Source: Luteipulveratus flavus (GTDB lineage: Bacteria > Actinomycetota > Actinomycetes > Actinomycetales > Dermatophilaceae). From it: 64,000 nt of DNA. Under the pieces are notes generated by a model, which saw nothing but the letters and a program-made list of their open reading frames with translations, searched no databases and was not told the origin of the DNA. Both the position numbers and the translations under genes were made by a program. Of this stretch, positions 17,250-27,359 are shown one piece after another. Positions within the stretch are counted from its first letter, which is position 1. Every line of letters starts with the position of its first letter. The DNA lies in the NCBI RefSeq assembly GCF_029439465.1, contig NZ_JAROAV010000001.1, positions 26,890 through 90,889 of the forward strand, given 5' to 3'.

Positions 17250-18167
17250 ATGACGACAGTCCTGATCACCGGTCCGACGCGCGGCCTCGGACGAGCCACC
17301 ACTCTGGCGCTCGCGCACAACCCGAAGCTGCACCACCTCCTCCTCGTCGGACGGGAGGGTCCGGCCTTGCGCGGGGTCGGCGAGGAGGCACGGCGCTACG
17401 GCGTCGACGTCCACGAGATCGGCTGCGACCTGTCGCGCCTCGCCGACGTGCGCGCAGCAGCAGGCGTCGTGCGATCCCTGGTGGACGAGGGCCGGGTGGG
17501 CCCGGTGGACGCGCTGGTGGCGAACGCCGGGGCCATGACGACGGACACCCGTCTCGCGTCGGCGGACGGCTACGAGATGACGTTCGCCGTCAACTACCTC
17601 GCGCACGCCCAGCTGATCGGCGACCTGGTCGACGCCCTCGCCGACCACGCCCGCATCCTGCTGATCGGTTCGAACACCTACCACGCCAACGTCTGGCGGC
17701 GGCTCCTGCACGTCCCGGCTGCCGACTGGCGCGACCCGGTCGAGCTGGCGAGACCCGCTGGGGGAGAGGACAACCCGGGCACCGAGGCCGCCGGCGTCGC
17801 GTACTCCGACGCCAAGCTGGCCATCCTCTACTACGCCCACGAGCTCCAGCGCCGCATCGGCGAGAAGGCCGGCGTTGCGGTGTTCGAGCCCGGCTGGATG
17901 CCCGGCACCGCCCTGGGCCGCGACGCCCCCGAGCCGGTCCAGCGGATCGGACGCGGGCTGGCTCGCCTGCCCGGCGTGGCAACGCCGGAGCGGTCCGGCC
18001 CCGTGCTGGCGTCCATGGCCCTCGACGACCGGTGGGCAGACGTGCGGGACGGCGCCTTCGTCGTTCGCGGGAAGGTCACCGAGGTGAAGCCCTTCGCCCA
18101 CGACCGGGACCGGGAGGCGCGGCTCTGGGACGCGACCGCTCAGCTGCTCGAGGCCGCCCGCCGGTAG
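17250..18167 (+). CDS. SDR-family oxidoreductase
   Basis: A 305-residue short-chain dehydrogenase. The cofactor motif is TGPTRGLGRAT (about 8-18), NAG-type motif VANAGAMTTD follows, and YSDAKLAILYYAHEL contains the YxxxK catalytic pair (Y-S-D-A-K). The size and the C-terminal region resemble retinol dehydrogenase/protochlorophyllide reductase-like SDRs. Its partner in regulation is the divergent MmyB-type gene. The ATG at 17250 follows GAGGC closely; a frame running back to 17139 overlaps the regulator's start and is rejected. Confidence 0.9.
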   Translation: MTTVLITGPTRGLGRATTLALAHNPKLHHLLLVGREGPALRGVGEEARRYGVDVHEIGCDLSRLADVRAAAGVVRSLVDEGRVGPVDALVANAGAMTTDTRLASADGYEMTFAVNYLAHAQLIGDLVDALADHARILLIGSNTYHANVWRRLLHVPAADWRDPVELARPAGGEDNPGTEAAGVAYSDAKLAILYYAHELQRRIGEKAGVAVFEPGWMPGTALGRDAPEPVQRIGRGLARLPGVATPERSGPVLASMALDDRWADVRDGAFVVRGKVTEVKPFAHDRDREARLWDATAQLLEAARR

Positions 18168-18239
18168 GTCTGGGCGGCGGTGGCCGGTCGGCTCGGCGAG
18201 CCGACCTCACGTTTCGGCGGCCGCGGGCGTCTTCGGAGC

Positions 18240-18731
18240 ATGACACTTCTCATCACCGGGATGCCCGGCGCCGACCTCCTGACGATGCTCGCGACGGGCC
18301 GGGACGACACCGGCGCCGCGATCGAGCCGTTCGAGGACGAGGAGGGCGGGTGGCGACTGCGCTGCTGCCTGCAGGACTCACGGCCGGGTGACCGACTCGC
18401 CGTCATCGGTTACTCGCCGTTCGCATGGTCCGGCCCGTACCGCGAGACCGGACCTGTTGTCGTCCACGTCGAGGGCTGCCCGGGCCACGACGGCGGCTTC
18501 CCCGTCCAGTTCGAGGAGCGCGACCAGGTGATCCGCGCCTTCGGCGACGACGGCGGTCGGGTGAACACCCAGGTGTACGACCGGAACCGCCTCGTGCGCG
18601 CCGGTGCCGGACTCGCCACGGCCATCGAGACGGTCCTGGCCGACCCACGCGTCCGCGAGGTCCACGCGCACAACGTGACCTCGCAGTGCTTCAGCTTCGC
18701 CGCCACGACCCCGGAGGACTCTGACCGCTGA
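18240..18731 (+). CDS. DUF1203 protein
   Basis: A 163-residue protein matching the DUF1203 pattern: CCLQDSRPGDRLAVIGYSPF, GPVVVHVEGC and a C-terminal RVREVHAHNVTSQCFSFAA. Function is unknown. It lies 72 bases after the SDR on the same strand and may be cotranscribed. The ATG at 18240 gives the normal family length; a longer frame to 18180 adds a low-complexity tail. Confidence 0.8.
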   Translation: MTLLITGMPGADLLTMLATGRDDTGAAIEPFEDEEGGWRLRCCLQDSRPGDRLAVIGYSPFAWSGPYRETGPVVVHVEGCPGHDGGFPVQFEERDQVIRAFGDDGGRVNTQVYDRNRLVRAGAGLATAIETVLADPRVREVHAHNVTSQCFSFAATTPEDSDR

Positions 18732-18813
18732 GCCTCCTGCGCCGTGCCGCGAGGGTCGTATCGCGCGGGCCGGCAGCGACCTCCTGGAAGCACGACCGAC
18801 CACAGGGGGAATC

Positions 18814-19443
18814 ATGTTCCGGACACGTCGTACACCGTCCCGTCGTACAGCCGCGATGCTGGCGTCCGCCGCCGCACTCGCCGTCGCCGCACCGGCTCTG
18901 TCGCCCGCGCCCGCGCAGGCGGACGACCGCTACCAGTACGAGATCACCAACTCCTTCAGTGGCCTGAAGGCCGACGTGATCTGGGCGTCCACGGCGGCGT
19001 ACCAGCGGGTCTTCCTCTGGCCGAACAACACCAGCGCCTCACAGGAGTTCGACCTGCTCGACAGCGGCGGCGGGTACTTCCGCATCCGCGCGCGCCACTC
19101 CGGGCAGTGCCTGATGCTGGACTGGCGCTCCGGCTCGTACGGCAACGGGACGCCGATCATCCAGTATCCCTACTGCAGTGCGGGGTACGCGCCCGCCGAG
19201 TGGACCACCCGGTGGCTGTCGGGCACCCGGTGCTCGAACGGCATCTGCACCACCGGGGTGAACCAGATGCTGATCGTCAACCGCCGGACCGGCCGGTGCC
19301 TGGACGCCGCGAACAGTGCGGGTGGCCGCCCACCCGTGCAGGCGATGCTGCAGGAGTGGGACTGCGTCGGCTCGACCACCGACTGGAACATCGGCAACCA
19401 GGCCTGGGACATCCTGCGGCCCGGACAGGTTCGGATCGACTAG
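18814..19443 (+). CDS. Secreted ricin-type beta-trefoil lectin
   Basis: A 209-residue exported protein. A long basic n-region, an alanine-rich core (AMLASAAALAVAAPALS) and a likely cleavage after AQA near residue 36 form the signal peptide. The mature part has RICIN-type repeats: CLMLDWRSGSYGNGTPI ending QYPYC, and CLDAANSAGGRPPVQ ending QEWDC (the Q-x-W/Y-x-C signature). There is no attached enzyme domain, so it is a stand-alone carbohydrate-binding protein. The RBS-like AGGGGG precedes the ATG. Ligand unknown. Confidence 0.87.
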   Translation: MFRTRRTPSRRTAAMLASAAALAVAAPALSPAPAQADDRYQYEITNSFSGLKADVIWASTAAYQRVFLWPNNTSASQEFDLLDSGGGYFRIRARHSGQCLMLDWRSGSYGNGTPIIQYPYCSAGYAPAEWTTRWLSGTRCSNGICTTGVNQMLIVNRRTGRCLDAANSAGGRPPVQAMLQEWDCVGSTTDWNIGNQAWDILRPGQVRID

Positions 19444-19469
19444 CTGCCGCGAGACCGGTGCCCGCAGCC

Positions 19470-19511
19470 CTCCCACGCGGTGGGGGTCAGTGCTCCTCCA
19501 CCGCGTGGGAG
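19470..19511. terminator. Strong bidirectional terminator overlapping the end of the MFS gene
   Basis: A perfect 14-bp inverted repeat, CTCCCACGCGGTGG (19470-19483) and CCACCGCGTGGGAG (19498-19511), with a 14-base loop. It lies between two convergent genes. The MFS stop codon (19487-19489) lies in the loop and one arm encodes the last residues of that protein. Confidence 0.8.
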
Positions 19512-20965
19512 TCGGTCAGCGTGAGGGCACCGGCCACCGCGATCACGCCGACGACCACCGACAGCACGGCGTACGTGATGCGCTCGCCGTGGAAGAACGA
19601 GGTCACCAGCGCGTGGCTCCACGTCCCGGCAGGAAGCGTCGCGGTCACGAGGGCGGCGATCAGCGTCCCGACCAGTGCGGTGCCGACGCTGGTCCCGACC
19701 TCCTGCGCGGTGTCGTTGAGCGCGGCGCCCATCGACGTCCGGTTGGCTGGCATCGCGTCGACGAGGGCCACCGCGCAGATGGTCATGACGGTGCGCAGCC
19801 CGATCGTCATCAGCACCATGGCGACCGCGATCGCGAGGTAGCCGTGCGAGACGCCCCAGGCCAGCACCGCGAGTGAGGCGGCGAGGAAGATCGCGCCGAT
19901 CAGGGAGGCGACGCGGTGGCCGTACCGCTTGCCGAGCCACTCCGACAGCGGCGTCGCCAGGATCATCGTGACGATGATCGGCAGGTTCGCCAGGCCGGCG
20001 CGGACGGGCGTCCACCCGTACGCGTACTGGAAGTGCAGGATCAGCCCGAACATCACCGCGGCCATCGCGATGGCGGTCCCGATCTGGGCGAGGATCGCGC
20101 CGCGCACCGTGCCGTTGGCCAGGACGCCGAGGTCGAGCATCGGTGAGGCCGTGCGCCGCTCGTGCCACACCCAGGCCGTCGCGGCGGCGAGCGCGCCGCC
20201 GATCGAGGTGAGCGTGACCGCCGACAGCCAGCCGTGCTGCACGCCGCTGGTCAGCGACCAGCAGGCGAGCCCGATCATCGTGACGCTCAGCAGCGCGCCC
20301 GGCAGGTCGAGGGCGTCGCGGGTGAGGTCCTCGGGACGGTCGGCGGGCACGCCGAGGCGGACGCCGATGCAGGCGATCAGCGCGACCGGCGCGTTGACCA
20401 GCAGCAGCCACTCCCACCCCACGTGGGCGAGGGCGGTGCCGCCGAGCAGCGGGCCGAGGACGAACCCGGACATGCCGACGACGATCATCACCGTCACCGC
20501 GCGCATCCGCAGGGCCTTGTCGTCGAACAGCCGGAAGACCAGCGAGTTCGTGATCGGCGCCATCGCGGCGGCCGCGACGCCGAGGGCGGCGCGCAGGGCG
20601 ATGAGCGCGCCGGTTGTGTGCACCGCGAGGACGCCGAGGCTGAGCAGCCCGAACGCGGCGAGCCCGATGAGCAGGACGCGTCGCCGTCCCCACCGGTCGG
20701 CCACCGAACCCGCGGTCAGCAGCAGCCCGCCGAAGGTGAGCGAGTACGCACCGGTCACCCACTGCAGCGAGGTCGTGCCGCTGCCGAGGTCGCGGCCGAT
20801 GGTCGGGAGCGCGATGGACAGCAGCGTGTTGTCGACCATCTCGACGAAGAACGCCAGGCACAGGGCAGCCAGCGGGATCCACGCCGCACGCAGCGACGTG
20901 TAGGTGTGGGACGACGGCGACGATGTCGTCGTCGGGGTCTGGGTGGCGGTCGTGGTGTCCGTCAT
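19487..20965 (-). CDS. MFS drug transporter, DHA2 family
   Basis: A 492-residue 14-segment facilitator. WIPLAALCLAFFVEMVDNTLLSIALPTI holds motif D1; GSVADRWGRRRVLLIG is motif A. In motif D1 the usual D-x-TIVNVALP is VDNTLLSIALP. Start ATG 20965 has AGGAGG six bases upstream; a longer frame reaching 21097 has no such site. Export of hydrophobic drugs by proton antiport is expected. No regulator is adjacent. Confidence 0.92.
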   Translation of the reverse strand: MTDTTTATQTPTTTSSPSSHTYTSLRAAWIPLAALCLAFFVEMVDNTLLSIALPTIGRDLGSGTTSLQWVTGAYSLTFGGLLLTAGSVADRWGRRRVLLIGLAAFGLLSLGVLAVHTTGALIALRAALGVAAAAMAPITNSLVFRLFDDKALRMRAVTVMIVVGMSGFVLGPLLGGTALAHVGWEWLLLVNAPVALIACIGVRLGVPADRPEDLTRDALDLPGALLSVTMIGLACWSLTSGVQHGWLSAVTLTSIGGALAAATAWVWHERRTASPMLDLGVLANGTVRGAILAQIGTAIAMAAVMFGLILHFQYAYGWTPVRAGLANLPIIVTMILATPLSEWLGKRYGHRVASLIGAIFLAASLAVLAWGVSHGYLAIAVAMVLMTIGLRTVMTICAVALVDAMPANRTSMGAALNDTAQEVGTSVGTALVGTLIAALVTATLPAGTWSHALVTSFFHGERITYAVLSVVVGVIAVAGALTLTDSHAVEEH

Positions 20966-21147
20966 GACGGGCCTCCTGTCGGGTGCGGCGGTGATGTCTT
21001 CGGCGAACATAGGGAGGCTCGGTTTCACGGCGGTTTCATCTCGCCCACACGACGGCGTACGACATGTCGTCTCGCGGGCCTGCCGTTCGTCGTACAAGTG
21101 AGAGGACGCCCGTCCCGGGCGCCCCGGACCACGGGAGCTGATCGGTG

Positions 21148-21981
21148 ATGTCGCACACGACCTCCGCGACGACCGCCCGCCGCCTGTTCGAGGTGGTGGA
21201 GCCGGTCGGGGTGATCACCTACATGGCGCAGGAGCCGAACGACGCCGTCCGGGCTCTCGGGCTGCGGGGCGTCTGGGACGCCTACTTCGCCGGCCGCGCC
21301 GCGCCGCTGGGCACCACCATTCCGGCTGAGGCGGTGCACGCGATGTTCTACAACTTCGCGCCCGGCGAGGTCGCCCGCCACATCCCGAGCGTCTGGGAGA
21401 GAGTCACGCCCGAGCAGGCGATCACCGCCCGCGAGCGCGGCAGCGTCGCCGCCCTACGACGGGTCCTCGGCGACCGCGCGTCCACCCCGGAGATCGCCCG
21501 GGCCGCCGAGCTCGCGCTCCGGGCCGGGCGCGGCGCCCGCTCCGAGGGACGCCCGATGTACGCCGCCCTCCTGCCTCTCCCCGTCCCCACCGAGCCGCTC
21601 AACCGGCTCTGGCACGCTGCCACCCTGCTGCGCGAGCACCGCGGGGACGGGCACGTGGCCGCGCTGATGGCGTGCGGCATCGGCGGGACGGAGTGCCATG
21701 TGCTGCTCGCCCTGTCGGAAGGGATGCCCGCGGAGAAGTTCGGCCGGGTGAGCCACCTGCCGCAGGCTCAGCTCGGCGCGGTGATCGACGGGATGCGCGC
21801 TCGCGGCCTGATCGACGAGACCGGTTGGCTGAGCGACGCCGGCCGTGAGACCAAGGCGCGGGTCGAGGCGCTGACCGACGAGCTCGCCGCGCCCGCGTAC
21901 GACGTCCTGTCGGCGGACGAGGTCGAGCAGCTGATTGCCGACCTCGAACCTCTCGCGGCCGTGCTGAACGCCGCAGCATGA
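21148..21981 (+). CDS. SCO6745-family protein
   Basis: A 277-residue all-alpha protein resembling the actinobacterial SCO6745 family (LFEVVEPVGVITYMAQEPNDAVRALGLRGVWDAYFAGRAAPLG). The C-terminal half (LPQAQLGAVIDGMRARGLIDETGWLSDAGRE) reads like a MarR-type winged helix. Function is not established. GTG 21145 directly before the ATG is an alternative start; GGGAG at 21133-21137 fits either. The gene is monocistronic. Confidence 0.8.
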   Translation: MSHTTSATTARRLFEVVEPVGVITYMAQEPNDAVRALGLRGVWDAYFAGRAAPLGTTIPAEAVHAMFYNFAPGEVARHIPSVWERVTPEQAITARERGSVAALRRVLGDRASTPEIARAAELALRAGRGARSEGRPMYAALLPLPVPTEPLNRLWHAATLLREHRGDGHVAALMACGIGGTECHVLLALSEGMPAEKFGRVSHLPQAQLGAVIDGMRARGLIDETGWLSDAGRETKARVEALTDELAAPAYDVLSADEVEQLIADLEPLAAVLNAAA

Positions 21982-22102
21982 GGAAGAAACGAACGGGCGC
22001 GACTCGCGTCCGGTCTGCCTCGCCCGGAGCTGTTCGGACCGACACGTCATCACCGAGAAAGCAGTCGCCTCCTGGTGCACGGTCGTTGTGGCGCAACGGG
22101 AC

Positions 22103-23047
22103 TCAGCGCGGAATGCGCAGCAGCAGCTTCCCGGTCGTCCGTCGCTCCTCGATCGCGCGATGGGCGTCGGCGGCGGCGGACGCGTCGTAGATGCCGCCGA
22201 TCGTCGGTGTCAGCTCCCCCTCGGCCACCGCCGCGAAGAGCTCGGCCGCCGGAGCCTGCAACCGGCGGGGGTCGGAGCGCAGCATGTCGAGCAGGGAGAA
22301 GTCGACCACCCGCCCGTCGGCTTCCTCGAGCGCCGGAGCCTCGCCGCTCGCCCGCCCGAACGAGACGAGCCGCCCCGCGGGCGCCAACGCTCGCACCGAC
22401 TCCTCGAACGTGCGGCCACCGACCATCTCCACGATCAGGTCGTACCCCGCGCCGTCGTTCGCGTCGATCAGCCGATCGGAGAGCTCGTGCGGATCCGCGT
22501 CAACGGTGGCGTGCGCACCCAGCTGACGTGCCAGCTCGCGTTTCGCCGAGGTCGAGGCCACCCCCACGACGCGCCGAGCGTCCGAACCCACGGCGAGCTG
22601 GACCGCGAGCGAGCCGACACCGCCCGCCGCTGCATGGATCGCCACCGTCTGCCCCGCACGCAGCTCGCCGACCACGCGGGTGACGAACAGCGCCGTGAGG
22701 CCCTGGAGGAGCGTGGCAGCGGCGGCCTCGTCGCTCACGCCGTCCGGCACATCGAACGTCAGCGCGGTGTCGGCTGCTGCCACCTGGGCGTATCCGCCGA
22801 ACCCACCGGTCAGCGCTGCGACGCGTCTTCCGTCAGTGCGGGATGTCCCGACGACCTCGGCGCCGAGCACGACAGGAAGATCCGTCGTCACGTCGTAGGT
22901 GCCGCGGCGACGCGACACGTCGGCGAAGTTGATGCCCGCCATCGTGACGTCGATGAGCTCCTGCTCGCCACGCGGAATCGGCTCGGGAACTGTCAACATC
23001 CGCAGCTCGTCCGCCGACCCGTACCGCTCGATCCCCACCGCGCGCAT
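22103..23047 (-). CDS. Zinc-independent quinone oxidoreductase (MDR superfamily)
   Basis: A 314-residue medium-chain dehydrogenase/reductase. The N-terminal GroES-like domain has GINFADVSRRRGTY and LPVVLGAEVVG; the Rossmann motif is HAAAGGVGSLAVQLA, typical of NADPH quinone oxidoreductases. The zinc-ligand residues of alcohol dehydrogenases are absent. It would reduce quinones or enones with NADPH. It converges with the SCO6745-like gene across 121 bases that show nothing else. Confidence 0.92.
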   Translation of the reverse strand: MRAVGIERYGSADELRMLTVPEPIPRGEQELIDVTMAGINFADVSRRRGTYDVTTDLPVVLGAEVVGTSRTDGRRVAALTGGFGGYAQVAAADTALTFDVPDGVSDEAAAATLLQGLTALFVTRVVGELRAGQTVAIHAAAGGVGSLAVQLAVGSDARRVVGVASTSAKRELARQLGAHATVDADPHELSDRLIDANDGAGYDLIVEMVGGRTFEESVRALAPAGRLVSFGRASGEAPALEEADGRVVDFSLLDMLRSDPRRLQAPAAELFAAVAEGELTPTIGGIYDASAAADAHRAIEERRTTGKLLLRIPR

Positions 23048-23190
23048 GCCGAGCAGGGTACGAAGCGACCGGCATCAGCCGACGACCGGTCCACGGGCGC
23101 CGGGTCCGCCGTGTCCCACTCCGGCAGCATCCCCGGCGCGCCGACCACGAGGGTCAGCGCCCCGGTCGAGTCGGCCGGTTGCGCTGGGGC

Positions 23191-23772
23191 TCAGTGCAGG
23201 GTCGGCCGGTAGACGAGCTCCTGGGTGCTGCCGTCGAGTGTGTGCTGCTCGAGCAGCTCCAGGTCGAGGTCGGGCATGTCCCCGAAGACCGGCTCGGTAC
23301 CGGTCTGCCCGGTGAGGACGGGGAAGATCGTCACCCGGACGCGGTCGACCAGCCCGGCGGCCATCAGCGCCCGGTTGAGCGACAGGCTGCCGTGCGAGCG
23401 CAGCGGCACGTCGGACTCCTCCTTGAGCCGACCGACGATGTCGACGGCGTCGCCGCTCGCGACGGTCGCGTCGGGCCAGTCGAGGGGTTCCTGCAGGCTG
23501 GAGGAGACGACGGTCGCGGGCATGTGGCGCATCCGGGTCACCCACGGGTCGAGTACCTCGGGCTGCTCCTCGCTGGTGGCGAGCAGCTGGACGAACTCGC
23601 GGTACGTGTTCGCGCCGAACACCATCCGCTGCTGTGGCTCGAACGAGGCGAGACGGTGGGCGAGCAGCTCGGGACCCTGCTTGCCCCAGTAGCCGCCCCA
23701 GTCACCCGGCTCGCGGTAGGACCCGTAGCCGTCGAGGCTGGAGAAGATGTCGAAGGTGTACATGGCGGTCAT
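23191..23772 (-). CDS. Dihydrofolate reductase-family protein (RibD C-terminal-like)
   Basis: A 193-residue protein with the DHFR/RibD-C fold: YTFDIFSSLDGYGSYREPGDWGGYWGKQGPELL at the N-terminus, RMVFGANTYREF in the middle and SLSLNRALMAAGLVDRVRVTIFPVLTGQTG at the end. The pattern fits the YwjB-like family of uncertain role rather than folate synthesis. The start ATG 23772 has GAGGAG seven bases upstream. Divergent from the sterol-desaturase-like gene; the two may share a 160-base control region. Confidence 0.88.
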   Translation of the reverse strand: MTAMYTFDIFSSLDGYGSYREPGDWGGYWGKQGPELLAHRLASFEPQQRMVFGANTYREFVQLLATSEEQPEVLDPWVTRMRHMPATVVSSSLQEPLDWPDATVASGDAVDIVGRLKEESDVPLRSHGSLSLNRALMAAGLVDRVRVTIFPVLTGQTGTEPVFGDMPDLDLELLEQHTLDGSTQELVYRPTLH

Positions 23773-23932
23773 GGCGTGCTCCTCGTCCGTGGTCCCGTCG
23801 GGGCGACCGGGCGGCCGCTCCTCATCCTGACCACGAACGACCCGCCCCCTCTGCGACACCGTGCACGCTAGTCTCCGGAGCGCCCACATCTCGGTGGTGG
23901 TCGTCTCCGCCACGTCGTCGATCGAGGACTGC

Positions 23933-25111
<1,179 letters not shown>

Positions 25112-25243
25112 GCGGGACGCTCGCCGACCGCCACAGCGCAGGGTGGGCCGACGAAGCGCCGGCTCGGGACCCGGATGTGACGAGTCGCGGAACGACGGGC
25201 TCCGGCTCTGGGAGAACGGGTGCGAGGCGCCTAGCGTGCTGCC

Positions 25244-26260
25244 ATGAGTGAGCACCAGCCGACCCTGCTGATCACCGGCGGCGACGGGTTCATCGGCCGT
25301 CATGTCGTGGCCGCCGCCGAGGCGGCCGGCCACGAGGTCGGCGTCCTCGACCTGCGCCGCGGCCAGGACGTGCGCAACGGTGAGGCGGTCGAGCAGGCGC
25401 TGGACGGGGTCGATGTCGTGATCCACCTAGCCGCCAAGGTGGGACTCGGCGTCGATGTCGCCGACCTGCCCGCGTACGCCTCTCACAACGACGTCGGCAC
25501 CGCCACCGTGCTGGCCGCCATGGCTCGCCGCGGTGTACGCCGGCTGGTGCTGGCCGGCTCGATGGTCGTGTACGGCGAGGGCCGCGGTCGGTGCACCGAG
25601 CACGGGATCGTCGCCGGCCGTCCGAGAGCCGAGAACGACTTGGCCGCAGGCGATTTCGAGCCCCGCTGCGTGCACTGCGGCACAACACTGACACCGGCCC
25701 TGGTCAACGAGGACACCCCGTTCGACCCGCGCAACGCCTACGCCACCTCCAAGGTCGCCCAGGAGCTCTACGCGGCGAGCTGGGCCCGAGAGACCGACGG
25801 CAGCGTCGCGGCGCTGCGCTTCCACAACGTGTACGGCCCGGGCCTGCCGCGTGACACCCCGTACGCCGGCGTCGCGGCGATCTTCGCCTCCTCGCTGAGG
25901 AACGGCGAGCCGCCCCAGGTGTACGAGGACGGTCGTCAGCGGCGCGACTTCGTCCACGTACGCGACGTCGCCTCGGCCGTCGTCGTCGCGGCCGCGCGAC
26001 GGGAGCGAGGGGTGCGGGCGTTCAACGTCGGCTCGGGGGAGGTGCGGTCGGTCGGAGACCTGGCGGAGGGCCTCGCTCGCGCGATGGGAGGCCCGTCGCC
26101 GGTGGTCACGGGCCGCTACCGCCTGGGCGACGTCCGGCACATCACCGCCGACTCCGGCCGCCTGCGCCGCGAGCTCGGCTGGGCGCCGGTCGAGGACTTC
26201 GCCGTAGGGACGGCCGAGCTGGCCGCGGACCTCAGCGCGCCAGCGGGAGCTGCACGCTGA
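25244..26260 (+). CDS. NAD-dependent nucleotide-sugar epimerase/dehydratase
   Basis: A 338-residue extended SDR. The NAD motif is TGGDGFIG (11-18), the catalytic Ser is in SMVVY and the YxxxK pair is Tyr166/Lys170 in NAYATSKVAQ. Between residues 117 and 145 an insert carries three cysteines (Cys117, and C-V-H-C at 142-145), absent from standard GalE/RmlB enzymes and possibly a metal site. It is the first gene of the 25-33 kb block and overlaps the convergent histidine kinase gene by 29 bases. It probably makes the sugar nucleotide used by the downstream glycosyltransferases; the sugar is unknown. Confidence 0.9.
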   Translation: MSEHQPTLLITGGDGFIGRHVVAAAEAAGHEVGVLDLRRGQDVRNGEAVEQALDGVDVVIHLAAKVGLGVDVADLPAYASHNDVGTATVLAAMARRGVRRLVLAGSMVVYGEGRGRCTEHGIVAGRPRAENDLAAGDFEPRCVHCGTTLTPALVNEDTPFDPRNAYATSKVAQELYAASWARETDGSVAALRFHNVYGPGLPRDTPYAGVAAIFASSLRNGEPPQVYEDGRQRRDFVHVRDVASAVVVAAARRERGVRAFNVGSGEVRSVGDLAEGLARAMGGPSPVVTGRYRLGDVRHITADSGRLRRELGWAPVEDFAVGTAELAADLSAPAGAAR

Positions 26261-27359
26261 ACGTGCAGCCCGGACCGGTGTTCGCCACGTCCACCGACCC
26301 GTCGTGCGCGGTGACGATCTCCTGGGTGATCGCCAGTCCGAGCCCGGCGCCCGACCCGAGTCCCGGGTGCGGCGAGCGGGCCTGCTGGCCGCGGTAGCCC
26401 ACCTCGAACAGGCGGGGGACCTCGCCCTCGGGGATCCCGCCGCACTCGTCGGAGACGGTGACGAGGACCCGGTCGGCCTGCGGTCCGGCGCTCACCATCA
26501 GGGAGACGGTGCCGTCCGTCCGGGTGTGCCGGATCGCGTTGTAGACCAGGTTGGTCAGGGCGCGGTTGAGCTGGGCGCTGTCGCCCTCGACCTCGGCCAT
26601 CGCGTGCGAGGACCCGACCAGCCGTACCCCCTGCAGACCGGCCACGGGCTCCAGCCCGGCCAGTGCGTCCGAGACGAGGTCGGCGAGGTTCACCCGTTCG
26701 CGACGGCCCACCCCGCTGCCCGCGTGCAGCCGGCTCAGGTGGAACAGGTCGTCGACCATCTCGGTCAGCCGGTCGACCTCGACCCGCATCTGGCGGTGGT
26801 AGCGGTCCGGGTCGGCGGCCACCCCGTCCTCCAGGGACTCGGCCATGGCCCGCAGACCCGCGAGCGGCGTCCGCAGGTCGTGGGAGATCCAGGTGACCAG
26901 GTCCCGTCGGGAGCGTTCCAGGGCCTGCTCGCGCTCGCGGGTCTCGGCCAGCGTGCGCGCCGTACGGTGCAGGTCGTCCCGCAGGTCGCGCAGCTCACCG
27001 CTCACCGACCGCGCGTCGCGCTCGGGCACCCGGCCCTCGCCGATCGCCGACACCGCCCGACGGAGCGCGGCACTGTCGAGCCGGAAGGTGCGCGCGGCGG
27101 CGATCGCGGCGACCGCGGCCAGCAGCCCGGCGACCAGCGCCGCGATGATCGTGACGTACTCGTCGTCCATCGTGATGAACATCGCCCGGGTGTTGCCCAC
27201 CACGGCGGCCACGGCGGCGACCGTCGCGACCGCGGCGATCGAGGCGAGGCCGCCCGCGTGCGACCACCTGCGCAGTGGCCAGGTCACCAGCCAGGCGGCG
27301 ACCGCGCCGGCCGCTCCCCAGCCGAGCGCGGTCAGCAGGATGCTCGCGGTGTGGTTCAC
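26232..27359 (-). CDS. Sensor histidine kinase
   Basis: A 375-residue kinase. Three hydrophobic segments (about 6-27, 38-56, 69-89) form a compact membrane sensor with almost no extracellular domain. A HAMP-like linker and H-box WISHDLRTPL with His160 follow, then N-box NLVYNAIRHT and G-boxes (DECGGIPEGE, GSGAGLGLAI). The GTG start overlaps the response-regulator stop (GTGA), so the pair is translationally coupled. The signal is unknown; the near-absence of an external domain suggests sensing in or at the membrane. Confidence 0.93.
   Translation of the reverse strand: MNHTASILLTALGWGAAGAVAAWLVTWPLRRWSHAGGLASIAAVATVAAVAAVVGNTRAMFITMDDEYVTIIAALVAGLLAAVAAIAAARTFRLDSAALRRAVSAIGEGRVPERDARSVSGELRDLRDDLHRTARTLAETREREQALERSRRDLVTWISHDLRTPLAGLRAMAESLEDGVAADPDRYHRQMRVEVDRLTEMVDDLFHLSRLHAGSGVGRRERVNLADLVSDALAGLEPVAGLQGVRLVGSSHAMAEVEGDSAQLNRALTNLVYNAIRHTRTDGTVSLMVSAGPQADRVLVTVSDECGGIPEGEVPRLFEVGYRGQQARSPHPGLGSGAGLGLAITQEIVTAHDGSVDVANTGPGCTFSVQLPLAR

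Noticed and set aside
23048..23190. 143-base gap after the quinone oxidoreductase, minus-strand frame with ADSTGALTLVVGAPGM
   Set aside because: Too short, no start signal and no family match; possible remnant only.
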